Source: a virus
DNA: 32,251 nt
Virus record (IMG/VR): IMGVR_UViG_3300022752_000251
Coordinates: 1-32,251 of that record
Direction: 5' to 3' (one strand)
The notes under the pieces are model-generated. The model ran no database searches and was not told where the DNA came from. It saw only the letters and a program-made list of their open reading frames with translations. Numbering within the stretch: the stretch's first letter is position 1; each line of letters opens with the position of its first letter. Made by a program: the position numbers and the translations under genes. This document shows positions 6,616 to 15,959 of the stretch, in pieces.

Positions 6616-9600
6616 TGGCAGAAACTCCTGTTACTGGTTTTGATATTTTAAATAATACTCCACCACCTTTAAACATGCCTACGGTTTCACCTTTGGTTTC
6701 ACCCGAAACAGGCATGTCTCAACTAGCTAAAAGAAATATTCATCCTTTAGTTGCTTCAGTTGCTCCTGCTTTGTACATTGCAGCATCGGCTACGCCCTTA
6801 GCACCAGAAGAACAAAACCTTGTTGAAAACTGGTCAAAAGTAAAAGATATACATGACAAATTAATGTCATTGCCAAATAACAAAGCAATGGAACAATTTA
6901 AACTTTTACAACCAGATTATCAACAAGCATTAATTCAATACTATGGCGTTGATTACGGAACAAAACCAAGTAATACGGATTTAATTGATTCTCCCGAATG
7001 GCAACAGCAACAAACAAAACAAGATCAAAATAAAAGTCTTTGGGGTCGTACACGCGAAATAGTAGCTAGCCCATTTCGTGCAATTTTGCATGGTGCTGAA
7101 TCTTATTATCAAGTTTTAATGACACCTATTCATGCACTTGAAAATGCTGCAATTAACAATCAGTCATTTTGGTCAAAGAAAAATTGGGATGCTGCATACA
7201 ACGGAAAAATGTTGTATGACAATAATGAACTTGACAAACTAATGAACGAGTATGGTCAAGAAGTTTCATACCTTGCTACACATGTTTTGGCTGGTCAATC
7301 TGTTGGCGATATTGTTAAACAATACGGTTCAAAAAATAAAGCAATGCTTGATGAAGTCAGCAAATTAATGAATCATCCAGAAGAATATAATTTTATTCTA
7401 GAAAAATTTTCTCAAGCTAGATTGTCACCTGGTCGTGATATGGCACGGTGGACGCTTAAATCTTTTGGCATGAAAACTTCTGAACATGCTGGACTGTTTA
7501 AAAGTATTTCTGGTGTTATTGATGCAGCAACTAGTATTCTTGCTGATCCACTAACGTATTTAACTCTTGGTGGGTCTAGTATGCTTAAAGGTGCTAGCAC
7601 ATCAACTAAACTTGCTGAAAATCTTTTAAGAAGTGAAAGTATTGATCTTCATTTTGCAGATCCTAAAGTTGCAGCTTTTTGGACTGGCTATAGTGAACAA
7701 ATTGATTTGCTTAAAAAGGCTAGAGCAGAAAAAGATTTTAAAAAAGCAGCAGAAATAAGCGACAATATTTCTTTTAATTTTGCTGAACATGGAACAAAAG
7801 CGGAACAAGAAGTATTTTTATCTGCTGCAAAAGCGCAAGATATTGCTGCTGGTAAGGTTGTTCCATTTGATGCTAAACAATATTTTTCAGATGCAAATAA
7901 TCTTAATCAATTAGTACGTGGTTTATCTTCTAATACTTTACATACAAGAGAAGGCGCTGCATTTGCTCGCACATCTCGCGCTCGTACTTTAGGTGCTAAA
8001 AGAAAAGCAGTAGAATTTTTTGTTGGTGAACCTAATTTTGCAAAACTTGATAAAGATGGAATAGACAAGTTTCTTGATGATGCACAGCAATTAGGTGCTG
8101 ATCGAACTGGTGTTCTTGATTATTCTGAAATGGATAAATTTGTTGAGCAACATACAGAAAAAGGTTTTAAAGCTTTTCTTCGTAGGCAGACAAGTTATGC
8201 TCCTGGTTCTGGTGCAGTTAATGTAACAGATGATGGTGTTGCAAAAACTATTGAAACATTTAGACGACAAGCATTTGTTGCTTTAAATGATAGAGTTCTT
8301 GCTGATACTATTGCTCAACATTTTCTTGAATGTTCACAAGCAGAACGTATTAACATTAAAAGATTTATTGATGAAACTACGCTTCGTCGTTTTGGTGTTC
8401 ATAATATGGGCACAGAAGGCAAGCGTTTTATGGATGAAATGCTTAATGCTAAATATGGTAGTAAAGATTCTTTTACGGCACGAGAAAAACTAGAAATTCC
8501 TGAACACTTTAAAACTGCAAATGCTGGACAAACTGTAGAATCACAGGGTCCATTAATGTCACATCAGTTTCAGGATGAAATTCGTCCACTTGATTGGCGT
8601 AGAGTAAAAGAATTTACTGCTGGCAAATATCGAGGAAGCAATCTTGCCGAAGAAAGCAACATGGAAAAAGCTTCTCGTATTATTGGTGGAGCATATTCAA
8701 ACAAAATTACAAATGCTATTACTGATATTTGGTCTGTATTAACACTTGTTCCGCAATTAGGTATTCGTACTGCAATTGATGAAGGTTATCAATTTGCTAT
8801 GTACTTAAATCTTCCAATGTCAAAAGAGTTTTTTGCTGCACGATCTGCTAAAAATATTAATCAGGCAATTACCGGTGCAAAATCTGGACCTGCTAAAGAA
8901 TTTTTATTTGGAGCATTAAGTAAAGCAGTTGGTAAACCACTAGGTGCATCTAAATTTATTAGCCAAGAAGAACGTGTTGCAATTCAAACTAAGCTTTTAG
9001 AAGATCTTTCTAAAAAGTCTGGCACTATGGGCGACTTCCATAAGATGTATTTAGATGAACTTTACAATATGGCTGTTGCTAAGTATGGTAAAAATCTTTC
9101 ACAAGAAAATAAAATTTTATTAAAACAATTAACGGATGCTAATCCGCGTTCGATGCTTGATAGTACGTCTTCTCGTAACATTTCTTCTGCAATGATTGGT
9201 AGACCAGAAGACGGTTTCAAAACAGATGCAGGATTTTTCCCACAGGATGCTTTAAATAAAGCAATGGAAGATCACGGTAAAGAAGCAACTGGATTTTTTA
9301 ACTCTATTCGAGCAGACAGTATGTCACAAACTGATTTACAATTGCATATGTTCCGTCAGTTTGTTACTCACTTTAACGCTCATAGTTTTGAAAAATTTAA
9401 TCACAGTTTATCGTCAATAAAGCATTCAGATCCTATTGCAATTTTCTTAAAAAACGATGGATTGAAGACTTCTAAAAATGTTGAACAAGCCATTGACAAT
9501 TTTCTTAGTGGTTTTGGAATTAGAAGAAACCTAACAAGTGGCAATTATTTTTATATAAACGAAGAAGCTGCTCAAAAAACTCGTAGCTTTATTAATAGCA

Positions 9601-11879
9601 CCACGCAATTTGATAAATACCGCGACATGGGTGAAATAGAAAAAGTAAAAGCTTTTTCAGAAGAAATGTTTGCAAACATATACAACGTATTTCATGGTGA
9701 TGCTAACCAATTTAATCAAAAACTTATGGATTATTTTGGTCCGTTTGTTTACGGTAAAGTTAACGATCATCGTATTCTTATTAATCAAATGGAATTTGAT
9801 AAATACAAAGAATTAACTGAAAACTTTTTAGCTAAAGGTAGAATTTTTACAGATCTTGAAGCACCAAATAAAAGTTTTACACAACTTGTAAAAGAGTACG
9901 GTATCAATGGGGCATACGATGCTATGGCTCGACAAACAGATAACATACTTCGTCAACCAGCAGTTCACATGCATTACTTGTATTTTAGAAAACAGTACAA
10001 ATTGTTTGAAGAAAAGTATGCAAAACAAATTTCTGATGACATATTTGAAAAAGCAATTGCTAAACATACAAATCCGTCAGAAAAACTTATTGCAAAAATA
10101 CAATTGCGAGCAAATCTGCAAGGTGAAGAAATAGCGCAAAAAGTATACACTCATAAAGCTATGAATGATGCTGCTAATCATATGTTAAAGTTTTCTGATA
10201 ACCCAGAAATGCGTACTATCTTTGCAGATAACATTCGAGCAGTTGGTCGTTTTTATCGTGCTGTTGAGGATTTTCATCGTAGAAGTTATCGTCTTGTACG
10301 CGATAATGGTCTTGGTACGTTATACAAAATGCGATTAATGAATCAAGGTTTTGCTGCGGTAGGTAATATTCACAAAGATGATAATGGTGATCAATTTGTC
10401 ATTTTACCATTTGATAATATTATTTATGGTGCTGTTAACAACACTATGCGTTTATTAACTGGTAAAGAAGTTGGCGTTAATCAACCGATCTTTAATAACA
10501 TTACGTTTAAATTGTTAGCTGGAAACCCATCATTTCAAACTGATGCTGGTATGCCTTACCTTAGCGGACCATTAGGTGCTATTTCTGTTATGGCTGCTAA
10601 GGGTTTATTGTCTGTTCCAGATGTTACATTTACTAATAAATTAACAAATGAATTAGACAATTTTGCTTTAGGTAGTTATGGCGATAACATTAATTTACAA
10701 AAAGCATTAATGCCTCGCATTACTCAAAACATTTGGAATGCTTTAAATCCAGACGAACAATCACAACAAGAAGTGTCTGCTCTTACTCAGGCTATTTGTT
10801 ACAACGTAGCAAATGGTATTAATGTTCCTAATCCTGAAGATCCTAAGTATCTTAATAATGAAGCTTTGTTTAACAAGGATAAAGCAGATTATTTAAATCA
10901 ACTTAAAATATCTGCACACAACATTATTGTTACTCGCTCACTTCTTGGAACGATTTTGCCAAGTACGGTACAGTTATCAGATACAAAGGACTTGCCTGAT
11001 TATTTAAAGAGTGCTGGCTTGCCATCAATGCAAGCATCTTTTTATGATGTACTTGATGCTGTTAAAGAAAAATATCCAGAGGTTCAAGAACCAATTGAAA
11101 TGGCATTAGCTACTTGGATTGGTGATAATCCAGGAAAACTTGTTTACACTTTGTCAAAAAAAGACAAAGAGATTACTCCAATTATGAAGTTTAGTAAACA
11201 AATGGAAACTTGGGTTATTGAAAATAAAACTGGCGTTAATAAGTATGGTGCTGGTGCAGTTTTGTTTGCACCTAATACTGGTAAATTTAATCCCGGTACA
11301 TATAATTTTATGGAGTCAGCAGGATTAACTTCTCATGTTGATATCAAAAACTTTTTTGATAAAGCATTACTGCAATCAGCAGCAAATAAATATTATGACC
11401 TTGGCAGAGAAGAATCAACTGCATTAAGAACTGTTCCATTTAATGACATGAATATGCGTAGGGCAGTCATTAATCAATACACACAAAAACGTTCAATGCT
11501 ACAATATAGTGTTTCTGGATTAAAAGAATATCTTCAAAGTGGTATAGCAAATCAAGATGCTTACAACTTTATTGAAGATGCTCATGCTTTTGTTAATGAA
11601 AATCCTTCATCAGTTAACAAAGATATTCTTGAAAAAATTAATACTGCTTATGCACTTTACAATAATTTTATTGAAGCTGTTAATCAATATGATCAATGGG
11701 ATGTACCTAATTCATCAGAATTAAAACAGTCTGCTAAAGCAGCACTTGAAAATCAAATGAAACAATTAATAGCATCTGATGATTCTAAAGTTATAGAACA
11801 ATATTATAACTATGGAATTAAGAAAATTGCTAACGAACATGTACGAGATAGTTCAGGAAGCTTGACAAGGAATTACTAA
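6615..11879 (+). CDS. Very large putative inner-virion (ejection) protein
   Basis: A 1754-aa protein, by far the largest gene here. It is mostly helical and polar, with long Lys/Glu/Gln/Asn-rich stretches. Hydrophobic patches occur near 45-62, near 300-325 (DAATSILADPLTYLTLGG) and near 697-733 (ITDIWSVLTLVPQLGIRTAI). I see no transglycosylase or peptidase catalytic motif. It starts at the TAATG overlap with the previous gene and stops in a TAATG with the next. In podovirus-like phages, very large helical virion proteins are typically DNA-ejection or internal core proteins that leave the capsid with the DNA; that is the best inference. A tape-measure protein is less likely, because no tail-tube or chaperone genes surround it. 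Base composition is more AT-rich than in the capsid gene. Confidence 0.85.
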   Translation: MAETPVTGFDILNNTPPPLNMPTVSPLVSPETGMSQLAKRNIHPLVASVAPALYIAASATPLAPEEQNLVENWSKVKDIHDKLMSLPNNKAMEQFKLLQPDYQQALIQYYGVDYGTKPSNTDLIDSPEWQQQQTKQDQNKSLWGRTREIVASPFRAILHGAESYYQVLMTPIHALENAAINNQSFWSKKNWDAAYNGKMLYDNNELDKLMNEYGQEVSYLATHVLAGQSVGDIVKQYGSKNKAMLDEVSKLMNHPEEYNFILEKFSQARLSPGRDMARWTLKSFGMKTSEHAGLFKSISGVIDAATSILADPLTYLTLGGSSMLKGASTSTKLAENLLRSESIDLHFADPKVAAFWTGYSEQIDLLKKARAEKDFKKAAEISDNISFNFAEHGTKAEQEVFLSAAKAQDIAAGKVVPFDAKQYFSDANNLNQLVRGLSSNTLHTREGAAFARTSRARTLGAKRKAVEFFVGEPNFAKLDKDGIDKFLDDAQQLGADRTGVLDYSEMDKFVEQHTEKGFKAFLRRQTSYAPGSGAVNVTDDGVAKTIETFRRQAFVALNDRVLADTIAQHFLECSQAERINIKRFIDETTLRRFGVHNMGTEGKRFMDEMLNAKYGSKDSFTAREKLEIPEHFKTANAGQTVESQGPLMSHQFQDEIRPLDWRRVKEFTAGKYRGSNLAEESNMEKASRIIGGAYSNKITNAITDIWSVLTLVPQLGIRTAIDEGYQFAMYLNLPMSKEFFAARSAKNINQAITGAKSGPAKEFLFGALSKAVGKPLGASKFISQEERVAIQTKLLEDLSKKSGTMGDFHKMYLDELYNMAVAKYGKNLSQENKILLKQLTDANPRSMLDSTSSRNISSAMIGRPEDGFKTDAGFFPQDALNKAMEDHGKEATGFFNSIRADSMSQTDLQLHMFRQFVTHFNAHSFEKFNHSLSSIKHSDPIAIFLKNDGLKTSKNVEQAIDNFLSGFGIRRNLTSGNYFYINEEAAQKTRSFINSTTQFDKYRDMGEIEKVKAFSEEMFANIYNVFHGDANQFNQKLMDYFGPFVYGKVNDHRILINQMEFDKYKELTENFLAKGRIFTDLEAPNKSFTQLVKEYGINGAYDAMARQTDNILRQPAVHMHYLYFRKQYKLFEEKYAKQISDDIFEKAIAKHTNPSEKLIAKIQLRANLQGEEIAQKVYTHKAMNDAANHMLKFSDNPEMRTIFADNIRAVGRFYRAVEDFHRRSYRLVRDNGLGTLYKMRLMNQGFAAVGNIHKDDNGDQFVILPFDNIIYGAVNNTMRLLTGKEVGVNQPIFNNITFKLLAGNPSFQTDAGMPYLSGPLGAISVMAAKGLLSVPDVTFTNKLTNELDNFALGSYGDNINLQKALMPRITQNIWNALNPDEQSQQEVSALTQAICYNVANGINVPNPEDPKYLNNEALFNKDKADYLNQLKISAHNIIVTRSLLGTILPSTVQLSDTKDLPDYLKSAGLPSMQASFYDVLDAVKEKYPEVQEPIEMALATWIGDNPGKLVYTLSKKDKEITPIMKFSKQMETWVIENKTGVNKYGAGAVLFAPNTGKFNPGTYNFMESAGLTSHVDIKNFFDKALLQSAANKYYDLGREESTALRTVPFNDMNMRRAVINQYTQKRSMLQYSVSGLKEYLQSGIANQDAYNFIEDAHAFVNENPSSVNKDILEKINTAYALYNNFIEAVNQYDQWDVPNSSELKQSAKAALENQMKQLIASDDSKVIEQYYNYGIKKIANEHVRDSSGSLTRNY

Positions 11880-13399
11880 TGACAGCCACACCATCGCCAT
11901 CACCAACACCAAGTGATTCCACCCTTAATCGCTTTGAAGAAAATGATCGGCAACGTCAAGATACACAAACTAAAGATCAACAAAAACAAAAAAATATTGA
12001 AAAGAAAAAGCAAGAATACAATAAACTTCAAGCAAGTTATTTATTTGGTGGCTCTCATGATGCTCGTGGAAACCCAACATCTTTTAATGGTTTAGAATTT
12101 ATTGATGTTCTGCAAAAATTGCAAACAAGATACAATGCATTAAAAACTGGTAATTACAATTATCGAGATTCGGGATTATTTTCGCAGACTCATTCAAAAA
12201 AAGAAACTCAAAAACAATATTTACACTATAAAAATATGGTTCTTTCTTGGACCAAACAATGGGAAAAAAAGAACAAAATGAGTGTTCTTGATTTGTTAAG
12301 TTATGATGCAGGATTACTTGAACCACGTGGTGATAATGGAGAAAGAAATCCACAAAAAGTTGATAAAGATATTTTATTTGTTGTCTTAAATGATAATTCA
12401 AATTCAAAGCAAAAGTTTATTACACCAACTAGATACGTTCCAAATGTAAGTGTTCAAGACACAGGAGCATGGACTAAACCACCAGTAGTTAATCCTGCTG
12501 CTGTTGATCCTGTAACTGGAAAGCCACCTACTAAAACAGTAAATCCGTCAGGTAAATTTACTTTTACTAGTGATGTTGATAGTCAGGGAAATCCTACATA
12601 TTATTTTGATGCTAATAGTGGAAAAATTCCAATTGCACTTATTGGTGGAAGTACATATGGGTATTATCGTAATGACCCTAATTATGCAAGCAGTACAAGT
12701 GCTTCTGGTTTAGATGTTAATAATCCATTAGTAGATAATTCTCCAATGGGTTATGGTGAGTATTTTAATTATTATGTTACTAGACTTTACAAAACTCCAA
12801 ATGGTGTAAAAAACCTAAAAGAGCTTTTAATATCTAAAAATATTATTCCACCAAGTGCTGTTCAAACAGTTATGTTAGATCCAAATACAATTGATGGAAC
12901 AACGCAGAATGCAATTTACAGTGTAATGTCAATGGTAACTGCACACAACGTTGCACGTGCACAAGCTAAAGGTGCTAAAGCAGGGTTCTGGTCAATTGAA
13001 GATTTCTTATCTAACATGCGTCCACTTGATTTATCTTCTACTAGTGTAAATACTATTCATCAAAAAATTAATCCAACTGATTATTCAATTAGTATTGATA
13101 AAATGTTTCAAGACACTATTGGTCGTGGAGCAAATCAAGAAGAACTTGATCATTTTGTTAAACAGTTGCAGTCATATGCTAATAGAAATCCAGAAGTAAC
13201 TAGCACTACTACTACTCCTACACAAACTGGTGATACTAAATCAACATCTACATCAGGTGGAGTAACAGATTCTGCTGCTGCAGCAATAATGCAGCAAGAA
13301 GCATTAAAGCAACCGGGAGCAGAAGATTATACTAAAGGTGTTAAATATTTTAAATTATTTCAAGATGCGATTAATTCACCATTACAGTTAGGCGGTTAA
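11879..13399 (+). CDS. Putative inner-virion protein with Thr/Ser-rich linker
   Basis: A 506-aa protein. The N-terminus is PSPSPTPS-rich, followed by a Lys/Gln-rich helical stretch (25-50) and a long mixed domain. Near 414-426 is IGRGANQEELDHF, a motif of the type found in DUF4214-like helical modules of phage and surface proteins. Residues ~438-462 are a Thr/Ser/Gly-rich linker, followed by a short helical end. The SD AAGGA is well placed and the ATG overlaps the previous stop. It follows the 1754-aa gene and precedes two more unknown genes before the scaffold, so a shared virion-internal complex is a reasonable inference. The function is otherwise unknown. Confidence 0.8.
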   Translation: MTATPSPSPTPSDSTLNRFEENDRQRQDTQTKDQQKQKNIEKKKQEYNKLQASYLFGGSHDARGNPTSFNGLEFIDVLQKLQTRYNALKTGNYNYRDSGLFSQTHSKKETQKQYLHYKNMVLSWTKQWEKKNKMSVLDLLSYDAGLLEPRGDNGERNPQKVDKDILFVVLNDNSNSKQKFITPTRYVPNVSVQDTGAWTKPPVVNPAAVDPVTGKPPTKTVNPSGKFTFTSDVDSQGNPTYYFDANSGKIPIALIGGSTYGYYRNDPNYASSTSASGLDVNNPLVDNSPMGYGEYFNYYVTRLYKTPNGVKNLKELLISKNIIPPSAVQTVMLDPNTIDGTTQNAIYSVMSMVTAHNVARAQAKGAKAGFWSIEDFLSNMRPLDLSSTSVNTIHQKINPTDYSISIDKMFQDTIGRGANQEELDHFVKQLQSYANRNPEVTSTTTTPTQTGDTKSTSTSGGVTDSAAAAIMQQEALKQPGAEDYTKGVKYFKLFQDAINSPLQLGG

Positions 13400-13400
13400 A

Positions 13401-14414
13401 TTGAGTGACAAACACGATCAAGCCTATGTATTAAAAGATGGTAAATGGGTAAAACCCGCTAAACCTTCTGATAAAAATTCTAAAGATCCATACATTTGGG
13501 TTCCCAATAAAGGATGGGTTAATCAGTCTAGTCAAGCAGATGAGTTTGGTTATGAACTAAGTCTTATTAAATCTGATCCAAGTTTAGAAAAAGTATTTAA
13601 TGACGCATGGGCAGATGAAAAAAAGGGTACTGCTTGGCCTCCTGAAAAATTTGTTAGTAAAATTAAAAATAGTACCTGGTACACATCTCGTACTACTGCT
13701 CAACGTGAATACGATGTTGCTTATGGTTCTGGTAAAGACAGTCCAGAATATAAAACTTTGCAAGATAAAATTGTAAAGCAAAAAGAATCAATTGAAGAAC
13801 AAGCAGCTAAATATGGTATTAATTTAACATCTAAACAGCTTCAAAAAATTGCTACAACATCTTTGCGTAATGGCGAAGGTATTGAGAAAATTGACAATTA
13901 CTTTGCCAACTATGCAACTACAGACAAAAAAGATATTACATCATTTTTAAATAATATTTCTGGTGGTACAACTGGAGATGCTAGAAATCAAATTCTTGAT
14001 TGGGCTAAAAATAATGGCGTTAGTGTTTCTGATTCTTGGTTAGCTGGACAGTTACAGGGTATTACTAACGGTCACATAAATATTGGTTCTTCTAAAGAAT
14101 ACATTACTAGTCTTGCTAAAGTTGCTTATCCTGCTCATGCTAATTACATTAGTCCAACTATGAGCGTAATGGATCGAGCACAAAGTTACGCACAAAAAAT
14201 TTCTAAAATGCTTGAGTTACCATTTGAAAATGTTGACCTTAACAATGATCATTTAAGAAAAGCATTAGCACCAGATCAAAATGGTCAGCCTAAAAACTTT
14301 ACTCAAATTGAACAAGAACTTCGTGGCACTTCTGATTGGGCTAAAACCAATAACGCTAAAGAAACTGTTAATGGAGTAGTAAATAATATTTTAAATAAGT
14401 TTGGGTTGGTATAA
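13401..14414 (+). CDS. Putative inner-virion protein (TTG start)
   Basis: A 337-aa, helical, Lys-rich protein. It starts at TTG (13401) with AGGCGG upstream; no ATG gives a comparable length with a ribosome site. The N-terminus has short aromatic repeats (KDGKWVKPAKP, IWVPNKGWVN) followed by a DPSLEKVFNDAW ... WYTSRTTAQREYD segment at ~56-105. That segment is of a type recurring in phage virion proteins near portal and scaffold genes. The rest is helical. The stop overlaps the next start. A structural role with the neighbouring 1754-, 506- and 300-aa proteins is inferred. Confidence 0.8.
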   Translation: MSDKHDQAYVLKDGKWVKPAKPSDKNSKDPYIWVPNKGWVNQSSQADEFGYELSLIKSDPSLEKVFNDAWADEKKGTAWPPEKFVSKIKNSTWYTSRTTAQREYDVAYGSGKDSPEYKTLQDKIVKQKESIEEQAAKYGINLTSKQLQKIATTSLRNGEGIEKIDNYFANYATTDKKDITSFLNNISGGTTGDARNQILDWAKNNGVSVSDSWLAGQLQGITNGHINIGSSKEYITSLAKVAYPAHANYISPTMSVMDRAQSYAQKISKMLELPFENVDLNNDHLRKALAPDQNGQPKNFTQIEQELRGTSDWAKTNNAKETVNGVVNNILNKFGLV

Positions 14415-15316
14415 TGTTTAATGACTCAATGTTTCAAAGCAGTAATGAAACCAATCAAGCTTGGACTACATTTACTACTGAAGCAGAACGCGGTTTGTGG
14501 GATGAAGTTGCTTCTAAATTAACTCAATATGGTTTAGCATCTCTTGTTCCTACTGTTACTAACCTTATTGCAAAGTACGGTAGTGACATGCCAGAAACTA
14601 TTAATACTGAATTGCGAGAAAGTGAAGCATACAAAAAAAGATTTGCTGGTAATGAATTACGTCGCAAAGCTAATTTACCAGTATTATCCGAAGGTGAATA
14701 TCTTTACAATGAATTGCAATATCATCAAACTTTAACTGCTTATGGTGCTAGCGATCTTGCTACTTCAGATAATTACACTAAATTTATTGGTGGAGATATT
14801 TCTCCAACCGAATTAAGTAATCGTTTTGATGCTGCTGTAACTAAAATTAATCAAGCGTATGCAGGTAATGACAAAGCATTACTAGATGAATTAACTAAAA
14901 TGTATCCAGGTGCAAGCAGAGAACATCTTGCTACATCAATTCTTCTTGGTAGTGAAGGTTCACAATACTTAAAGAACAAGTTTGGTGTTGCTGAAATTAA
15001 AGCAGCACAAACTGAAACAGGATATAAATCACAAATTGGTGCAGATTATTTGCAAGCACAAGGTATTGACCGTAATCAAGCACGTCAAGGATTTGCACAA
15101 ACTGCTAATCAAATGGCTGGTTTAGAATCTGCAGCAAATTTGTTTGGTGATACTCGTACAGCACAAGAGCGTCAGACTGAACTAGAAAAAGAAAATTTGT
15201 TAGGTCAGCAGAGCAAGCGTAATAAAGAATTAGCTTCTCGTGCTCGTGCTAACTTTGGTGGTGCTGCAGGTGTGCAGTCACAGTCGTTGCAACGCAAAGA
15301 CGTAGGCAACATTTAA
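14414..15316 (+). CDS. Putative head/inner-virion protein before scaffold
   Basis: A 300-aa, mostly helical and Ala/Gln/Glu-rich protein. The C-terminus (RANFGGAAGVQSQSLQRKD, about 278-296) is Gly/Gln-rich and flexible, of a type seen in small head proteins just upstream of scaffold genes in many podovirus-like and actinobacterial phages. It begins at TAATG overlapping the previous stop and ends the run of four tightly coupled large genes. A 125-base gap follows before the scaffold. It could be an internal virion protein or minor capsid component. No catalytic motif is seen. Confidence 0.78.
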   Translation: MFNDSMFQSSNETNQAWTTFTTEAERGLWDEVASKLTQYGLASLVPTVTNLIAKYGSDMPETINTELRESEAYKKRFAGNELRRKANLPVLSEGEYLYNELQYHQTLTAYGASDLATSDNYTKFIGGDISPTELSNRFDAAVTKINQAYAGNDKALLDELTKMYPGASREHLATSILLGSEGSQYLKNKFGVAEIKAAQTETGYKSQIGADYLQAQGIDRNQARQGFAQTANQMAGLESAANLFGDTRTAQERQTELEKENLLGQQSKRNKELASRARANFGGAAGVQSQSLQRKDVGNI

Positions 15317-15441
15317 TAAACTCCATTGGGACCGACCAGCCCTCAATGCGTATAAGACTGGTAGTAGAAGCCGACATTATTTACCCCGAATAATGTTAGT
15401 GGTCTGCGATTAAACTACAAACAAAATGGGAGATAGTTACT
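15317..15441 (+). promoter_or_regulatory. Structured gap before scaffold/capsid genes
   Basis: A rare 125-base non-coding gap in the late block. It contains a perfect 8-base stem (ACATTATT 15374-15381 with AATAATGT 15389-15396) and a possible TTGGGA (15326-15331), 19 bases, TATAAG (15351-15356) promoter. A promoter or processing site here would raise scaffold and capsid expression above the upstream genes, which suits their expected high demand. The promoter match is weak because of the long spacer. Confidence 0.35.
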
Positions 15442-15927
15442 ATGAGTAACAACAATGAATGGTACGATGACGACGATATCTTTGGAGATGACGACGTTAA
15501 CGAAGGTTATGATTCAGATAACGGTATTAAGAATCTTCGTAAAGCTGATCGTGCTAAATCTAAAAGAATCAAAGAACTAGAAGCCGAACTGGAATCCTTA
15601 CGTAAATTCCAGCGTGACTCTGTTGTCAGTTCCGTTCTTGCAGAGAAGGGTGTCAATCCAAAGATTGCATCTTTTATTCCAGCAGATATTGCTTCAGATG
15701 CTGAAGCTATTGATAGTTGGCTAAATGAAAATGGCGAGATTTTCGGATATGTCCGTGAAGAACCTGTACGAGAAAGTAATGTAGATCCAGAAGATCTTCA
15801 AGCTTTCCGTAGGATTGAACGAGCATCCAACTCTGCTGTTTCGCCGGACGATGTTAATGACATTTCTTCACGTCTAAACAATGCCCAATCCGCTGAAGAG
15901 ATTATTGCTCTAATCAACGGAATGTAA
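15442..15927 (+). CDS. Scaffolding protein
   Basis: A 161-aa acidic protein directly before the major capsid gene. It has a very acidic N-terminus (1-25, WYDDDDIFGDDDVNEG), then a coiled coil at ~28-58 (RKADRAKSKRIKELEAELES), then a helical domain containing SVLAEKGVNPKIASFIPADI. This architecture and position are typical of phage scaffold proteins, which guide capsid assembly and then leave the prohead. The helical module with KGVNPKIA is common in such scaffolds. The SD GGAG is eight bases before the ATG. No protease gene is seen, so release without cleavage is likely. Confidence 0.85.
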   Translation: MSNNNEWYDDDDIFGDDDVNEGYDSDNGIKNLRKADRAKSKRIKELEAELESLRKFQRDSVVSSVLAEKGVNPKIASFIPADIASDAEAIDSWLNENGEIFGYVREEPVRESNVDPEDLQAFRRIERASNSAVSPDDVNDISSRLNNAQSAEEIIALINGM

Positions 15928-15959
15928 TTATCCAAAACAATCCCTAAGGAAAAGCTACT

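Noticed and set aside
6615-11879. Tape-measure protein for the 1754-aa gene
   Set aside because: Position between portal and scaffold, and the lack of tail-tube, tail-chaperone frameshift and baseplate series, do not fit a long-tailed phage; inner-virion protein is more consistent.
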